From NCBI RefSeq assembly GCF_003234085.1, contig NZ_QKSD01000001.1:1-64000 (forward strand): a stretch of DNA of 64,000 bases. The letters run 5' to 3'. Source of the stretch: Curtobacterium sp. MCPF17_052. GTDB taxonomy: Bacteria; Actinomycetota; Actinomycetes; Actinomycetales; Microbacteriaceae. Below are positions 8,957 through 16,544 of the stretch, in pieces. Each line of letters begins with the position of its first letter. Within the stretch, counting starts at the first letter, position 1. The notes under the pieces were generated by a model. It was not told where the DNA came from, ran no database searches, and worked only from the letters and a program-made list of their open reading frames with translations. The position numbers and the translations under genes were made by a program.

Positions 8957-10159
8957 ATGGACGCCGCCGAACTCACCCAGCTGCTGACCCCGGCCGGGAT
9001 GGACCTGCTCGACCGTACGCCCTCGGTCTCCGACGGCGGCGAGATCGTCCGGGTGGTGTCGCGGCTGCGGGCCGAGGGGCACGACCCGGCCCTGGTGGCG
9101 GCCGTCCTGACCCAGGCGAAGCTCCGGCAGAAGGCCCGCGGCAAGTTCGGCGAGTTCGCCGCGCGCATGCTCTTCACCGAGGCGGGCCTCGAGCAGGCCA
9201 CCCGGCTGCAGGTCGCCGCGCAGCACGCCGGACGCTTCGCCGCTGCCGGTCTGCACCGGGTCGCGGACCTCGGCTGCGGGATCGGCGGTGACGCGTTGGC
9301 CATGGCCGCGCTCGACCTCGACGTCACCGCGGTCGACCGTGACGAGGTGACGGCGGCCGTAGCGACGCACAACCTCGCCCCGTGGCCGAACGCCCGTGTC
9401 GCGCTCGGGGACGCCGCCTCGTTCGACCTGTCCACCGTCGACGGGGTCTGGATGGACCCGGCCCGGCGGACGAGCGGGCACTCGGACACCCGCCGCCTGG
9501 CCGACCCCGACGACTGGTCGCCCTCGCTCGGCACGGTGTTCGCGGCCGCCACGACGACCCCGACCGGGGTGAAGCTCGGCCCGGGCATCGACCGTGACCT
9601 GATACCGGACACCGCCGAGGCGCAGTGGACCTCCGTCGACCGCGAGGTCGTCGAACTCGCCCTGTGGTTCGGCCCCCTCGCCCGCCCCGGGATCCGTCGT
9701 GCCGCGACCGTCGTCGGCCCGCACGGCATCGCCGAGCTGACCGGTGCCGCCGACGCCGAGGACGTCGAGGTCGGACCGCTCGGTGGCTACCTATACGAAC
9801 CCGACGGCGCGGTGATCCGTGCGCGGCTGATCGGGGACCTCGCCCGTTCGATCGACGGCCGGATGCTCTCGGAGGGCATCGCGTACATCACGTCCGACCA
9901 GGCCGTCGTCGCGCCGTTCGCGCAGGGGTTCCGGGTGCTCGACACGATGCCGCTCGACGTCAAGCGCCTGGCGGCACGTCTGGCCGCGGACGACATCGGC
10001 ACCGTGGAGATCAAGAAGCGCGGGGTCGACGTGGACCCGGCCGAGTTCCGCAAGCGGTTGCGTCTGCGGGGCCGCGGGAGCGTGACGCTGGTGCTCACCC
10101 GCCTGGAGGGACGACACACCGCCGTCCTGTGCGAACGACTCACCGACGTGGCCGGCTGA
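8957..10159 (+). CDS. THUMP-like domain class I SAM-dependent methyltransferase
   Basis: A 400-residue protein with a Rossmann methyltransferase core: VADLGCGIGGDALAMA (motif I, around residue 103) and VTAVDRDE (motif II), followed by DGVWMDPARR, which resembles the (D/N)PP(Y/F)-type motif region. The C-terminal part (RLRLRGRGSVTLVLTRL) is the THUMP-like extension of this actinobacterial family. A nucleic acid substrate, possibly tRNA, is inferred from the family; the modified base is unknown. ATG 8957 has GGGAGG upstream. Transcribed divergently from groES. Confidence 0.85.
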   Translation: MDAAELTQLLTPAGMDLLDRTPSVSDGGEIVRVVSRLRAEGHDPALVAAVLTQAKLRQKARGKFGEFAARMLFTEAGLEQATRLQVAAQHAGRFAAAGLHRVADLGCGIGGDALAMAALDLDVTAVDRDEVTAAVATHNLAPWPNARVALGDAASFDLSTVDGVWMDPARRTSGHSDTRRLADPDDWSPSLGTVFAAATTTPTGVKLGPGIDRDLIPDTAEAQWTSVDREVVELALWFGPLARPGIRRAATVVGPHGIAELTGAADAEDVEVGPLGGYLYEPDGAVIRARLIGDLARSIDGRMLSEGIAYITSDQAVVAPFAQGFRVLDTMPLDVKRLAARLAADDIGTVEIKKRGVDVDPAEFRKRLRLRGRGSVTLVLTRLEGRHTAVLCERLTDVAG

Positions 10160-10234
10160 GCGGCGGACGCCGACCGGCGCAGCGCGCTGCGCCGCGAGCC
10201 GTTCCACGCCGTGCCGTGCCGGACGTCGCCTGGG

Positions 10235-10852
10235 TCAGCCGACGAGCGCGCCGACGCCGCCGCCGCCGGAGCTGTCCCAGTCGTAGCCGCCCGAGCCGGG
10301 CGCGGCGGCGAAGACCGCGATGATCGCGATGACCAAGAGGATGAAGAGCCCCGTCAGGACCCATCCGCCGATGATGCCGGCGAGCGCCAGGCCGCGGCCC
10401 TGCTCCCCCGTCTGCTTGATGCGGCCGAGGGCGACGTGCCCCAGGATCGCGCCCACCGGGCTCGTGAGGATCAGGAGCGGCCCGAGGACGAGGCCGCCGA
10501 AGGCGAAGACGATCGACAGGATCGCGAGGGTGCTGGTCTTCTGCGGGGCGTACGGGTTGTGCGTGGTGGCCCGGTAGGGGTCGGAGCTGCCCGGCTGACC
10601 GTACTGCGGAGCGGCGTACGGGTCCTGCTGCGCGTAGGGGGCCTGCTGGGCGTACGGGTTCTGCTGGTACTGCTGTGCGGAGGGGTCCTGGGGTGCGGCA
10701 CCGTACTGCCCGTACTGCTGCGGCTGCCCGTACTGCCCCGGCTGCTGCCACCCCTGGCTCTGCTTCCCGGACGGGTACTGCTGCCCGGACGGGTACTGCT
10801 GCCCCTGCCGGGGCGTCTCGTCCGGCTTCGATCGGTCGTTCAGATCGGACAC
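10235..10852 (-). CDS. DUF4190 membrane protein with low-complexity N-terminus
   Basis: GTG 10852 is chosen since AGGAGG lies 8 bases upstream (205 residues). Residues about 10-95 are a Gln/Tyr/Pro/Gly-rich tract (repeated QQYPSG, YGQPQQYGQYG, NPYAQQAPYAQQDPY), likely disordered and cytoplasmic. The C-terminal half has two hydrophobic helices (ILSIVFAFGGLVLGPLLI and a second near GLALAGIIGGWVLTGLFIL) with GHVALGRIKQTGEQGRGLA between, the DUF4190 signature. Function of the family is not established. Single gene between the methyltransferase and tsaD. Confidence 0.85.
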   Translation of the reverse strand: MSDLNDRSKPDETPRQGQQYPSGQQYPSGKQSQGWQQPGQYGQPQQYGQYGAAPQDPSAQQYQQNPYAQQAPYAQQDPYAAPQYGQPGSSDPYRATTHNPYAPQKTSTLAILSIVFAFGGLVLGPLLILTSPVGAILGHVALGRIKQTGEQGRGLALAGIIGGWVLTGLFILLVIAIIAVFAAAPGSGGYDWDSSGGGGVGALVG

Positions 10853-10931
10853 GTTGCACCCTCCTGACGGCCGCTCGACCGCCGTCCCCGATCCTCCCAC
10901 ACGGCACCCGGACGGACCCGGGCGTTCAGGC

Positions 10932-11987
10932 TCAGACCTGGACGGTCGTCACCGGCAGGGTGGAGTCCGCCGCGATGCCCAGGGCACTCGGCGCGTGCCC
11001 CTCGGCGACGAGCCGTGCCCCGACGGCCGCGATCATCGCGCCGTTGTCCGTGCACAGGTCGAACGGCGGGATGCGCAGCGCGACACCGGCGGCAGCGCAC
11101 CGTTCCTCGGCGACCTGCCGCAGCCGGGCGTTCGCGACCACCCCGCCGCCCAGCAGCAGCCGGTCGACGCCGGTGTCCCGGCAGGCGTTCAGGGCCTTGG
11201 TCAGCAGGACGTCGACCACGGCCTCCCGGAAGCTCGCGGCGACGTCGGCCACGGGGACCTCGCGGCCCTCGTCACGGCAGCGCTCGACCCAGCGGGCGAC
11301 GGCGGTCTTCAGCCCGGAGAACGAGAAGTCGTACCGGTGCGCCGCCATGTCCTTCGGCAGCGTCAGGCCGCGCGGGAACCGGATCGCGGTGGGATCGCCG
11401 TCCGCCGCGGCCCGGTCGATCTGCGGTCCGCCGGGGTACGGCAGCCCGAGGAGTCGGGCGACCTTGTCGAACGCCTCGCCCGCCGCGTCGTCGATGGTCT
11501 CGCCGAGGAGCTCGACGTCGCCGACCAGGTCTCGCACGAGGAGCAGCGACGTGTGCCCGCCGGAGACCAGCAGCGCCACGGTCGGCAGGTCGATCTCGGA
11601 CCCGTCCGGCCGCAGGACGTCCGCGCCCACGTGACCGACCAGGTGGTTCACGCCGTACAGCGGCTTGCCGGTCGCCACGGCGAGCGCCTTCGCGGCGCCG
11701 ACCCCGACCATCAGGGCACCGGCAAGCCCCGGACCCGCCGTCACGGCGACGGCGTCGAGCTCGTCGAGGGTGACACCGGCCTGTTCGAGTGCCTGCTGCA
11801 GGGTCGGGGTCATCGCCTCGAGGTGCGCCCGTGCGGCGACCTCGGGGACCACTCCGCCGTAGCGGGCGTGCTCGTCCATGCTCGACGCGATGACGTTCGC
11901 GAGCAGGGTGGTGCCGCGGACGATGCCGACGCCGGTCTCGTCGCAGCTCGTCTCGATGCCGAGCACCAGGGGTTCAGTCGCGCTCAT
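10932..11987 (-). CDS. tsaD: tRNA N6-adenosine threonylcarbamoyltransferase TsaD
   Basis: A 351-residue Kae1/TsaD family protein that transfers threonylcarbamoyl from TC-AMP to A37 of ANN-decoding tRNAs. It opens [17 protein letters not shown] (ASKHA ATPase fold), has [16 protein letters not shown] supplying metal ligands, and GGHTSLLLV. Start ATG 11987 overlaps the end of rimI by 14 bases, so the two are translationally coupled; tsaB lies upstream in the same operon. Confidence 0.97.
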   Translation of the reverse strand: MSATEPLVLGIETSCDETGVGIVRGTTLLANVIASSMDEHARYGGVVPEVAARAHLEAMTPTLQQALEQAGVTLDELDAVAVTAGPGLAGALMVGVGAAKALAVATGKPLYGVNHLVGHVGADVLRPDGSEIDLPTVALLVSGGHTSLLLVRDLVGDVELLGETIDDAAGEAFDKVARLLGLPYPGGPQIDRAAADGDPTAIRFPRGLTLPKDMAAHRYDFSFSGLKTAVARWVERCRDEGREVPVADVAASFREAVVDVLLTKALNACRDTGVDRLLLGGGVVANARLRQVAEERCAAAGVALRIPPFDLCTDNGAMIAAVGARLVAEGHAPSALGIAADSTLPVTTVQV

Positions 11988-12513
11988 CGAGCGCCTCCTG
12001 TCCGATCGGGCCCGGGGCGGACCGGGTGGCGGGCTCCAGCGCTGCACGCATCACCCACGCATCGACCCCGTCGGGCTGGTAGTACCGCGGCCGGGTGGCG
12101 ATGTGCTCGAACCCGAACCCGGTGTACATGGTCTGCGCGACGGGGTTGTCGGCGCGGACCTCGAGGAAGACCTCGTGGACGCCGCGGCGTCGGGCTTCGT
12201 CGAGGAGCTCGGTGAAGAGCACCCGGCCGAGGCCCTTCCCCCGCTGGTCTGTGGCGACCGCGATGGTCTGCACGTCGGCGACCGGGTTGCCCGGCAGCGA
12301 CGACAGTCCCGCGTACCCGACCACCGTCGGCGCCGAGCCCTCGTCCGTCGTCTCGACGACGACGTAGTACCCGTGCGGTGAGTACAGCTCTGCGGACATC
12401 TGCGACGTCGACCACGCGTCGGTCGGGAACGAGGCGCGTTCGAGCCACATGACGTCGTCGAGGTCCTGGGGGTGTGCCCGACGGATCCGCAGACCCTCCG
12501 GCAGCGCGGTCAC
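11974..12513 (-). CDS. rimI: Ribosomal-protein-alanine N-acetyltransferase RimI
   Basis: A 179-residue GNAT acetyltransferase. Acetyl-CoA binding motif A appears as [15 protein letters not shown], followed by [20 protein letters not shown] and RPRYYQ, the RimI pattern. It acetylates N-terminal alanine of ribosomal protein S18 in the well-studied cases. GTG 12513 overlaps the TGA of tsaB (GTGA), so translation is coupled. Position between tsaB and tsaD is the classical one. Confidence 0.94.
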   Translation of the reverse strand: MTALPEGLRIRRAHPQDLDDVMWLERASFPTDAWSTSQMSAELYSPHGYYVVVETTDEGSAPTVVGYAGLSSLPGNPVADVQTIAVATDQRGKGLGRVLFTELLDEARRRGVHEVFLEVRADNPVAQTMYTGFGFEHIATRPRYYQPDGVDAWVMRAALEPATRSAPGPIGQEALDERD

Positions 12514-13130
12514 CGAGCCACCCGTTTCGGCGCACCGGGCACCGTCACGTCGGGTTCGCGCAGGTAGACCGGCGTGTCCGCGGCCAGGGGTGCGCCGGAG
12601 GTGAGCCGGTCCGCGGCGAGCACCCCGAGCCTCCCGGCCGGGATCGTGGCGGCGGTGTGACGGGGCCAGTCCACGAGGTCGGGACGGGAGGCACCCAGCA
12701 CGTCGTCCAGGTCCGCCGGCCTGGCGAGACCCGGGCCGGCGACACGGACGCCGTCGGCGTCGTACGCGCTCCACGCGACCTCACGGCGGCGGGCGTCCGT
12801 CAGGACGACGAGCGGACCCTGCTGACCGGAGGCCACGGCGTCGTGGCTCACGAGCGGCAGGAACGGGACACCGCGGGCAGCGGCGAAGGTGCGGGCGCCG
12901 GCGATGCCGACGCGGAGGCCGGTGAACGGTCCGGGGCCCATGCCGGCGACGACGCCCGTGACGTCCGCGGGCGTGATGCCGGCGGCACGCAGGACCTCGT
13001 CGAGGAACGGCCCGATCATCTCGGCGTGACGGCGGGTGTCGTCGGTGCCGCGCTCGGCGAGGACCCGGCGGGTCGCCGGGTCGACGACGGCGACCGAGGT
13101 CCCGGCGGAGGTGTCGATCGCGAGCAGCAC
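12510..13130 (-). CDS. tsaB: tRNA threonylcarbamoyladenosine biosynthesis protein TsaB
   Basis: A 206-residue partner of TsaD and TsaE in t6A synthesis. It starts VLLAIDTSAGTSVAVV at GTG 13130 and carries VVAGMGPGPFTGLRVGIAGARTFA, the TsaB signature. Longer upstream frames run back through the divergent kinase gene and are rejected. First gene of tsaB-rimI-tsaD. Confidence 0.95.
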   Translation of the reverse strand: MLLAIDTSAGTSVAVVDPATRRVLAERGTDDTRRHAEMIGPFLDEVLRAAGITPADVTGVVAGMGPGPFTGLRVGIAGARTFAAARGVPFLPLVSHDAVASGQQGPLVVLTDARRREVAWSAYDADGVRVAGPGLARPADLDDVLGASRPDLVDWPRHTAATIPAGRLGVLAADRLTSGAPLAADTPVYLREPDVTVPGAPKRVAR

Positions 13131-13175
13131 CCGACCATCGTAGGCGCGGACCGACGCCCGCCCTACGCTGACGGG

Positions 13176-13751
13176 ATGGACCACGATGCCCTGATCGAGC
13201 ACGTCCGGACACTCCGTGGATCGGCACGGTCGCCTCTCGTGATCGGGGTGTCCGGCCACTGCGGGTCCGGCAAGTCGACGCTCGCCCGTGCGCTCGTCGA
13301 CGCGCTGCCGGGGGCGGTCCGGATCCGCGGTGACGACTTCCTCGATGCGACCCGGTCGCACCGGCGATCGACGGACTGGGACGGCGTGGAACGCCTGCGG
13401 CTCGCCGCCGAGGTCCTCGAGCCACACCGCGCCGGTCGTGCGAGCACGTTCCGCCGGTTCGACTGGTCGAGCCGTGCGCTCGGGACGCCGGAGCCGTTGC
13501 CGGCCACCGACCTGCTCGTGGTCGATCTGATCGGGCTCTTCCACCCGGAGGTCCGAGGGGCGCTGGGCCTCACGGTCTGGTGCGACGTCGACCTCGACGA
13601 GGCGGCTCGGCGCGGGATCGCCCGGGACCACGAACTCGGACGGTCACACGACGACCTGTGGCGGGATGTCTGGATCCCGAACGACCGTGACTTCACCGAG
13701 CGTTTCGCCCCGCGGGAGTCCGCAGACGTCCGGTACCGCTCGCGCGCCTGA
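13176..13751 (+). CDS. Uridine kinase-like P-loop NTPase
   Basis: A 191-residue protein from ATG 13176. The Walker A motif GVSGHCGSGKST has its Lys at position 33, and RIRGDDFLDATRSHRRSTDWDG matches the substrate-binding region of uridine/phosphoribulokinase-like enzymes. DLIGLFHPE and RDHELGRSHDDLWRDVWIPNDRDF complete the fold. True substrate unknown; many actinobacterial genes of this type are labelled uridine kinase from homology only. Divergent from tsaB with a 45-base gap. Confidence 0.8.
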   Translation: MDHDALIEHVRTLRGSARSPLVIGVSGHCGSGKSTLARALVDALPGAVRIRGDDFLDATRSHRRSTDWDGVERLRLAAEVLEPHRAGRASTFRRFDWSSRALGTPEPLPATDLLVVDLIGLFHPEVRGALGLTVWCDVDLDEAARRGIARDHELGRSHDDLWRDVWIPNDRDFTERFAPRESADVRYRSRA

Positions 13752-13873
13752 CGCCCGCTCATCCGGACGCCCGAGAACGGGTGAAGCCGCCGTGACCCGA
13801 GGGACTACGACGGCTTCCAGAACCCGAGCAGCCTTTCGACTGCGGGACTATGCATCGATAGTAGCGTGCCTGG

Positions 13874-14827
13874 GTGATCCCGCCTCCGACGTACGACGAA
13901 CAGCGAGCTCTGATCGCGAGTCTCGCTCCCTCTCGCCTGCGACGCTTCCGCGCTGCAGTCGGTGGTGCAGACCGCGCAGCCGTCGAGCTGGCCCTCGTCG
14001 ACGCGTCGCTGGCCTCGCACTTCCACGCCGTCCTCCGGCTCGTGGAGGTCGCGCTGCGCGAGCACCTGCACCGGTCTCTCGCAGCGCAGTTCGGTCCCCG
14101 CTGGTTCGAGAACCAGCGGCATGCGTTCGATGAAGACCTCCTCGGGCAGGTGGAGACGGCGATCGCACGCGTCGGCGTCGCTGCGCAACCGGGCCAGGTC
14201 GTCGCGCAACTCATGCTGGGGACGTGGGTGGCTGTGTTGGGTCGCGGTGGCCGGAAACCCGACGGGACGAAGGCGTCCTACTCCGAGTCCTTCTGGGAAC
14301 CAGCTCTCGGCGTTGCGTTCCCGGGCCGAACCCGCCGCGAAGTCCACCGGCTGGCACTCCGCCTCAATTGGGCACGGAACCGCATCAACCACTGCGAGCC
14401 GGTCGTCTTCGGGTTCCCCCAACCCGGAACCGGGGCCGAGGGACGCCAGCTTCGCCGGTCCCCGGCGCTGGTCCTCGAGGATGCGCGCTCGCTCACTGCG
14501 GCGATCAGTCCTGAACTCGGTGCGTGGGCACGCCGCTGGGATGCGGTGGATGCCCTCATCCACGACAGGCGTGCTGAGGCGGCCCTCGACCACATCGCGA
14601 CCCATCCGCACACGACGCTCGAACGCTGGCCGACACACTCGCGGCCTTCCGGGGACGAAGATGGAACTCCCCCACCCCGATCGGGCAACACCAATCGTGC
14701 CCAGCAACCATCCCCCGCCAGACGCCGCCGCCGAGCTCGGTCGCCAGTTCGACCTGCACGGCCGCCGCATCCTGCGCTACCTCGCCCGCCGCACGGACCT
14801 GCAAAGCGCCGAGGACATCCTCAGTGA
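13874..14827 (+). CDS. Abi-like HEPN protein with overrun C-terminus
   Basis: GTG 13874 opens a 317-residue frame. Residues 1-250 resemble Abi (Abi_2-type) proteins: a helical domain with HFHAVLRLVEVALREHLH, LMLGTWVAVLG, FPGRTRREVHRLALRLNWARN and the R-x4-H motif Arg168-His173 (RNRINH) followed by CEPV, as in HEPN ribonucleases. The last 60 or so residues are Pro/Arg-rich and have no family character because the frame continues 167 bases into the sigma-factor gene. The family includes abortive-infection and toxin-like RNases, but activity here is inferred. No clear antitoxin is adjacent. Confidence 0.75.
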   Translation: MIPPPTYDEQRALIASLAPSRLRRFRAAVGGADRAAVELALVDASLASHFHAVLRLVEVALREHLHRSLAAQFGPRWFENQRHAFDEDLLGQVETAIARVGVAAQPGQVVAQLMLGTWVAVLGRGGRKPDGTKASYSESFWEPALGVAFPGRTRREVHRLALRLNWARNRINHCEPVVFGFPQPGTGAEGRQLRRSPALVLEDARSLTAAISPELGAWARRWDAVDALIHDRRAEAALDHIATHPHTTLERWPTHSRPSGDEDGTPPPRSGNTNRAQQPSPARRRRRARSPVRPARPPHPALPRPPHGPAKRRGHPQ

Positions 14828-15242
14828 GACGTTCGTCACCGCCCTGGTGCGGTGGGGTTCGTTCGACCCGGAGCGGCAGGAGCCGTTGCCGTGGCTGTTC
14901 GGCATCGCGACGAACCTGCTCAGCCGACACTGGCGATCGCAGCGACGGACGCTCCGGGCGATGTCCCGTTCCGCGACTCCGGAGCACGTCGAGGACGAGA
15001 CCGGCGACCGCGTCGACGTGCAGCGTGCCGTGCAGGCGGTGGTCCGGGAGCTCGACCGGATGCGCCCCGCGGTCCGGGACACCGTGCTGCTGTACGCATG
15101 GGCCGAGCTCACCTACGAGCAGATCGCGGCGGCCACGGGCGTCCCCGTCGGGACCGTCCGCTCCCGACTGAACCGCGCCCGCACGGCCCTCCGTGCCGTC
15201 CCGGGCGCCACCGACTCCCTGAACGGACCCCTCCATGTCTGA
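14661..15242 (+). CDS. ECF sigma factor (RNA polymerase sigma-70 family)
   Basis: 193 residues from ATG 14661; GTG 14697 is an alternative that gives 181. Region 2 reads DLHGRRILRYLARRTDLQSAEDILSETFVTAL with the aromatic/basic PLPWLFGIATNLLSRHWR, and region 4 has ELTYEQIAAATGVPVGTVRSRLNRARTAL as the -35-binding helix-turn-helix. It should direct polymerase to a small regulon. It overlaps the following gene by 8 bases (ATGTCTGA), typical for a sigma/regulator pair. Confidence 0.92.
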   Translation: MELPHPDRATPIVPSNHPPPDAAAELGRQFDLHGRRILRYLARRTDLQSAEDILSETFVTALVRWGSFDPERQEPLPWLFGIATNLLSRHWRSQRRTLRAMSRSATPEHVEDETGDRVDVQRAVQAVVRELDRMRPAVRDTVLLYAWAELTYEQIAAATGVPVGTVRSRLNRARTALRAVPGATDSLNGPLHV

Positions 15243-16308
15243 CGACGACCTCTCCACCCTCCGTCTGCTGCGGCGGGACGACGAGCCGCCCGAGGTCCTC
15301 GACGCGGCGCTCGACCGTGCACGTACGCGGTTCGACGCCGCCGCGCAGGCCGCGACGGTGACCGCCCCGGGGACGGGAGGCGCGGGTCCGGCCCGCACCG
15401 TCCCTCCCGTCCGTCCCCGTCGTCGGTTCCGACCCGTCCTGGTCGCCGGTGCCGCGGTGGTGCTCGCCGGCGGACTGGTCGCCTCCGGGATCGGGATCAC
15501 GCACTGGTCGTCGCCCGCGCCGGCTGCTGCGGCGACGTTGCGCGAGGCCGCCCGTGCCGCCGCGGACGACCGGGCACCCGTCGGCGCCTTCACGAAGGTG
15601 GTCGAGACCGAGCGGGCGCTCGGGTACGCGACCTCGGACGGGGAGCACTACGACGAGGGGTACCTGGCGCCGACGACGAGCACGACGTGGGTGCCCGCCG
15701 ACGTCTCCGGCACCTGGGTCCGCGAGACGTGGTCGGGGCCGGCGACGACCTTCTACGGCGGCGCCGCTGCCCGGAAGGCCGCGGCGGACGACTACGCGAC
15801 CGAGGCGCACCGCGACGGCCCCCGGTGGGAGCGTGCGGTCGGCGGGGACTTCACGGTCGGCGAGCTCGGCGGGGTCCGACCGGGCACGCTGACGGCGGCG
15901 GACATCGAGGGCCTGCCCCGCGATCCCGATGCCCTCGTCCGCCGGATCGAGGACGCGCCCCGAGCGGTGGACACGACGGACGCGGAGCACGTGTTCGACA
16001 CCGTCCAGGAGCTCCTCCGGACCGGACTGGTGCCCGCCGACCTCCGCGCGGCGATGTACGAGGCACTGGCGACCCTGCCAGGCATCGTCGTCACCGAGGA
16101 GCAGGCGTCTCTCGACGGTCGGGTCGGGACGGCGGTCGGGCTGCCGGCCCGCACCGGCGGGGAACGCCAGGACGTGATCATCGACCGGACGTCCGGCACC
16201 TACCTGGGCGAACGGACCGTGCAGACGCAGCGGAACGGCAGCATCCCTGCGGGGACGCTGATCGACTCGGTGTCCGTCCGGGTCCTCCCGGTGGACGACC
16301 AGCCCTGA
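15235..16308 (+). CDS. CU044_5270-family protein, probable anti-sigma factor
   Basis: A 357-residue single-pass membrane protein coupled to the ECF sigma gene. The N-terminal 60 residues are cytoplasmic and acidic (DLSTLRLLRRDDEPPEVLDAA), a transmembrane helix lies at about 65-85 (FRPVLVAGAAVVLAGGLVAS), and the extracytoplasmic remainder has the conserved C-terminus GTYLGERTVQTQ. The family usually sits next to ECF sigma genes in actinobacteria. Sequestration of sigma by the N-terminus is inferred; no zinc-binding anti-sigma motif is visible. Confidence 0.8.
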   Translation: MSDDDLSTLRLLRRDDEPPEVLDAALDRARTRFDAAAQAATVTAPGTGGAGPARTVPPVRPRRRFRPVLVAGAAVVLAGGLVASGIGITHWSSPAPAAAATLREAARAAADDRAPVGAFTKVVETERALGYATSDGEHYDEGYLAPTTSTTWVPADVSGTWVRETWSGPATTFYGGAAARKAAADDYATEAHRDGPRWERAVGGDFTVGELGGVRPGTLTAADIEGLPRDPDALVRRIEDAPRAVDTTDAEHVFDTVQELLRTGLVPADLRAAMYEALATLPGIVVTEEQASLDGRVGTAVGLPARTGGERQDVIIDRTSGTYLGERTVQTQRNGSIPAGTLIDSVSVRVLPVDDQP

Positions 16309-16391
16309 CCGGTGCGCGGCAGACGCGCTCCAGTCGCGGCAGCGTGGTCCGGACGCCGGCGCGCCAGACGCGCGGACGCCGCGGGCAACGA

Positions 16392-16544
16392 TTCGCGCTG
16401 AGCGACAGGCCTCGCGGTCTCGACCACGAACGGTGTCGCTCAGCGCGAAGTCGGGGGGAGCCCGCCCCTCACAACGGCGGGTCGACCACGAACGGTGTCG
16501 CTCAGCGAGAAGTCCCGGGGGAGCCTGCCGCCTCACAACCGCGG
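16392..16544. repeat. Palindrome plus 62-bp tandem duplication overlapping the pnkp 3' end
   Basis: Arms TTCGCGCTGAGCGACA (16392-16407) and its complement (16434-16449) form a 16-bp stem. A 32-base stretch at 16421-16452 recurs at 16483-16514 with one change, a 62-base period; the following GGGGGAGCC and CTCACAAC blocks are also repeated, so the second unit reaches into the last codons of pnkp (stop at 16533). The spacing lies between the convergent anti-sigma-like gene and pnkp, so a terminator role is possible. Confidence 0.75.

Noticed and set aside
16421..16544. Possible CRISPR repeats
   Set aside because: Only two copies at a 62-base period, no cas genes, and the second copy includes coding sequence of pnkp.
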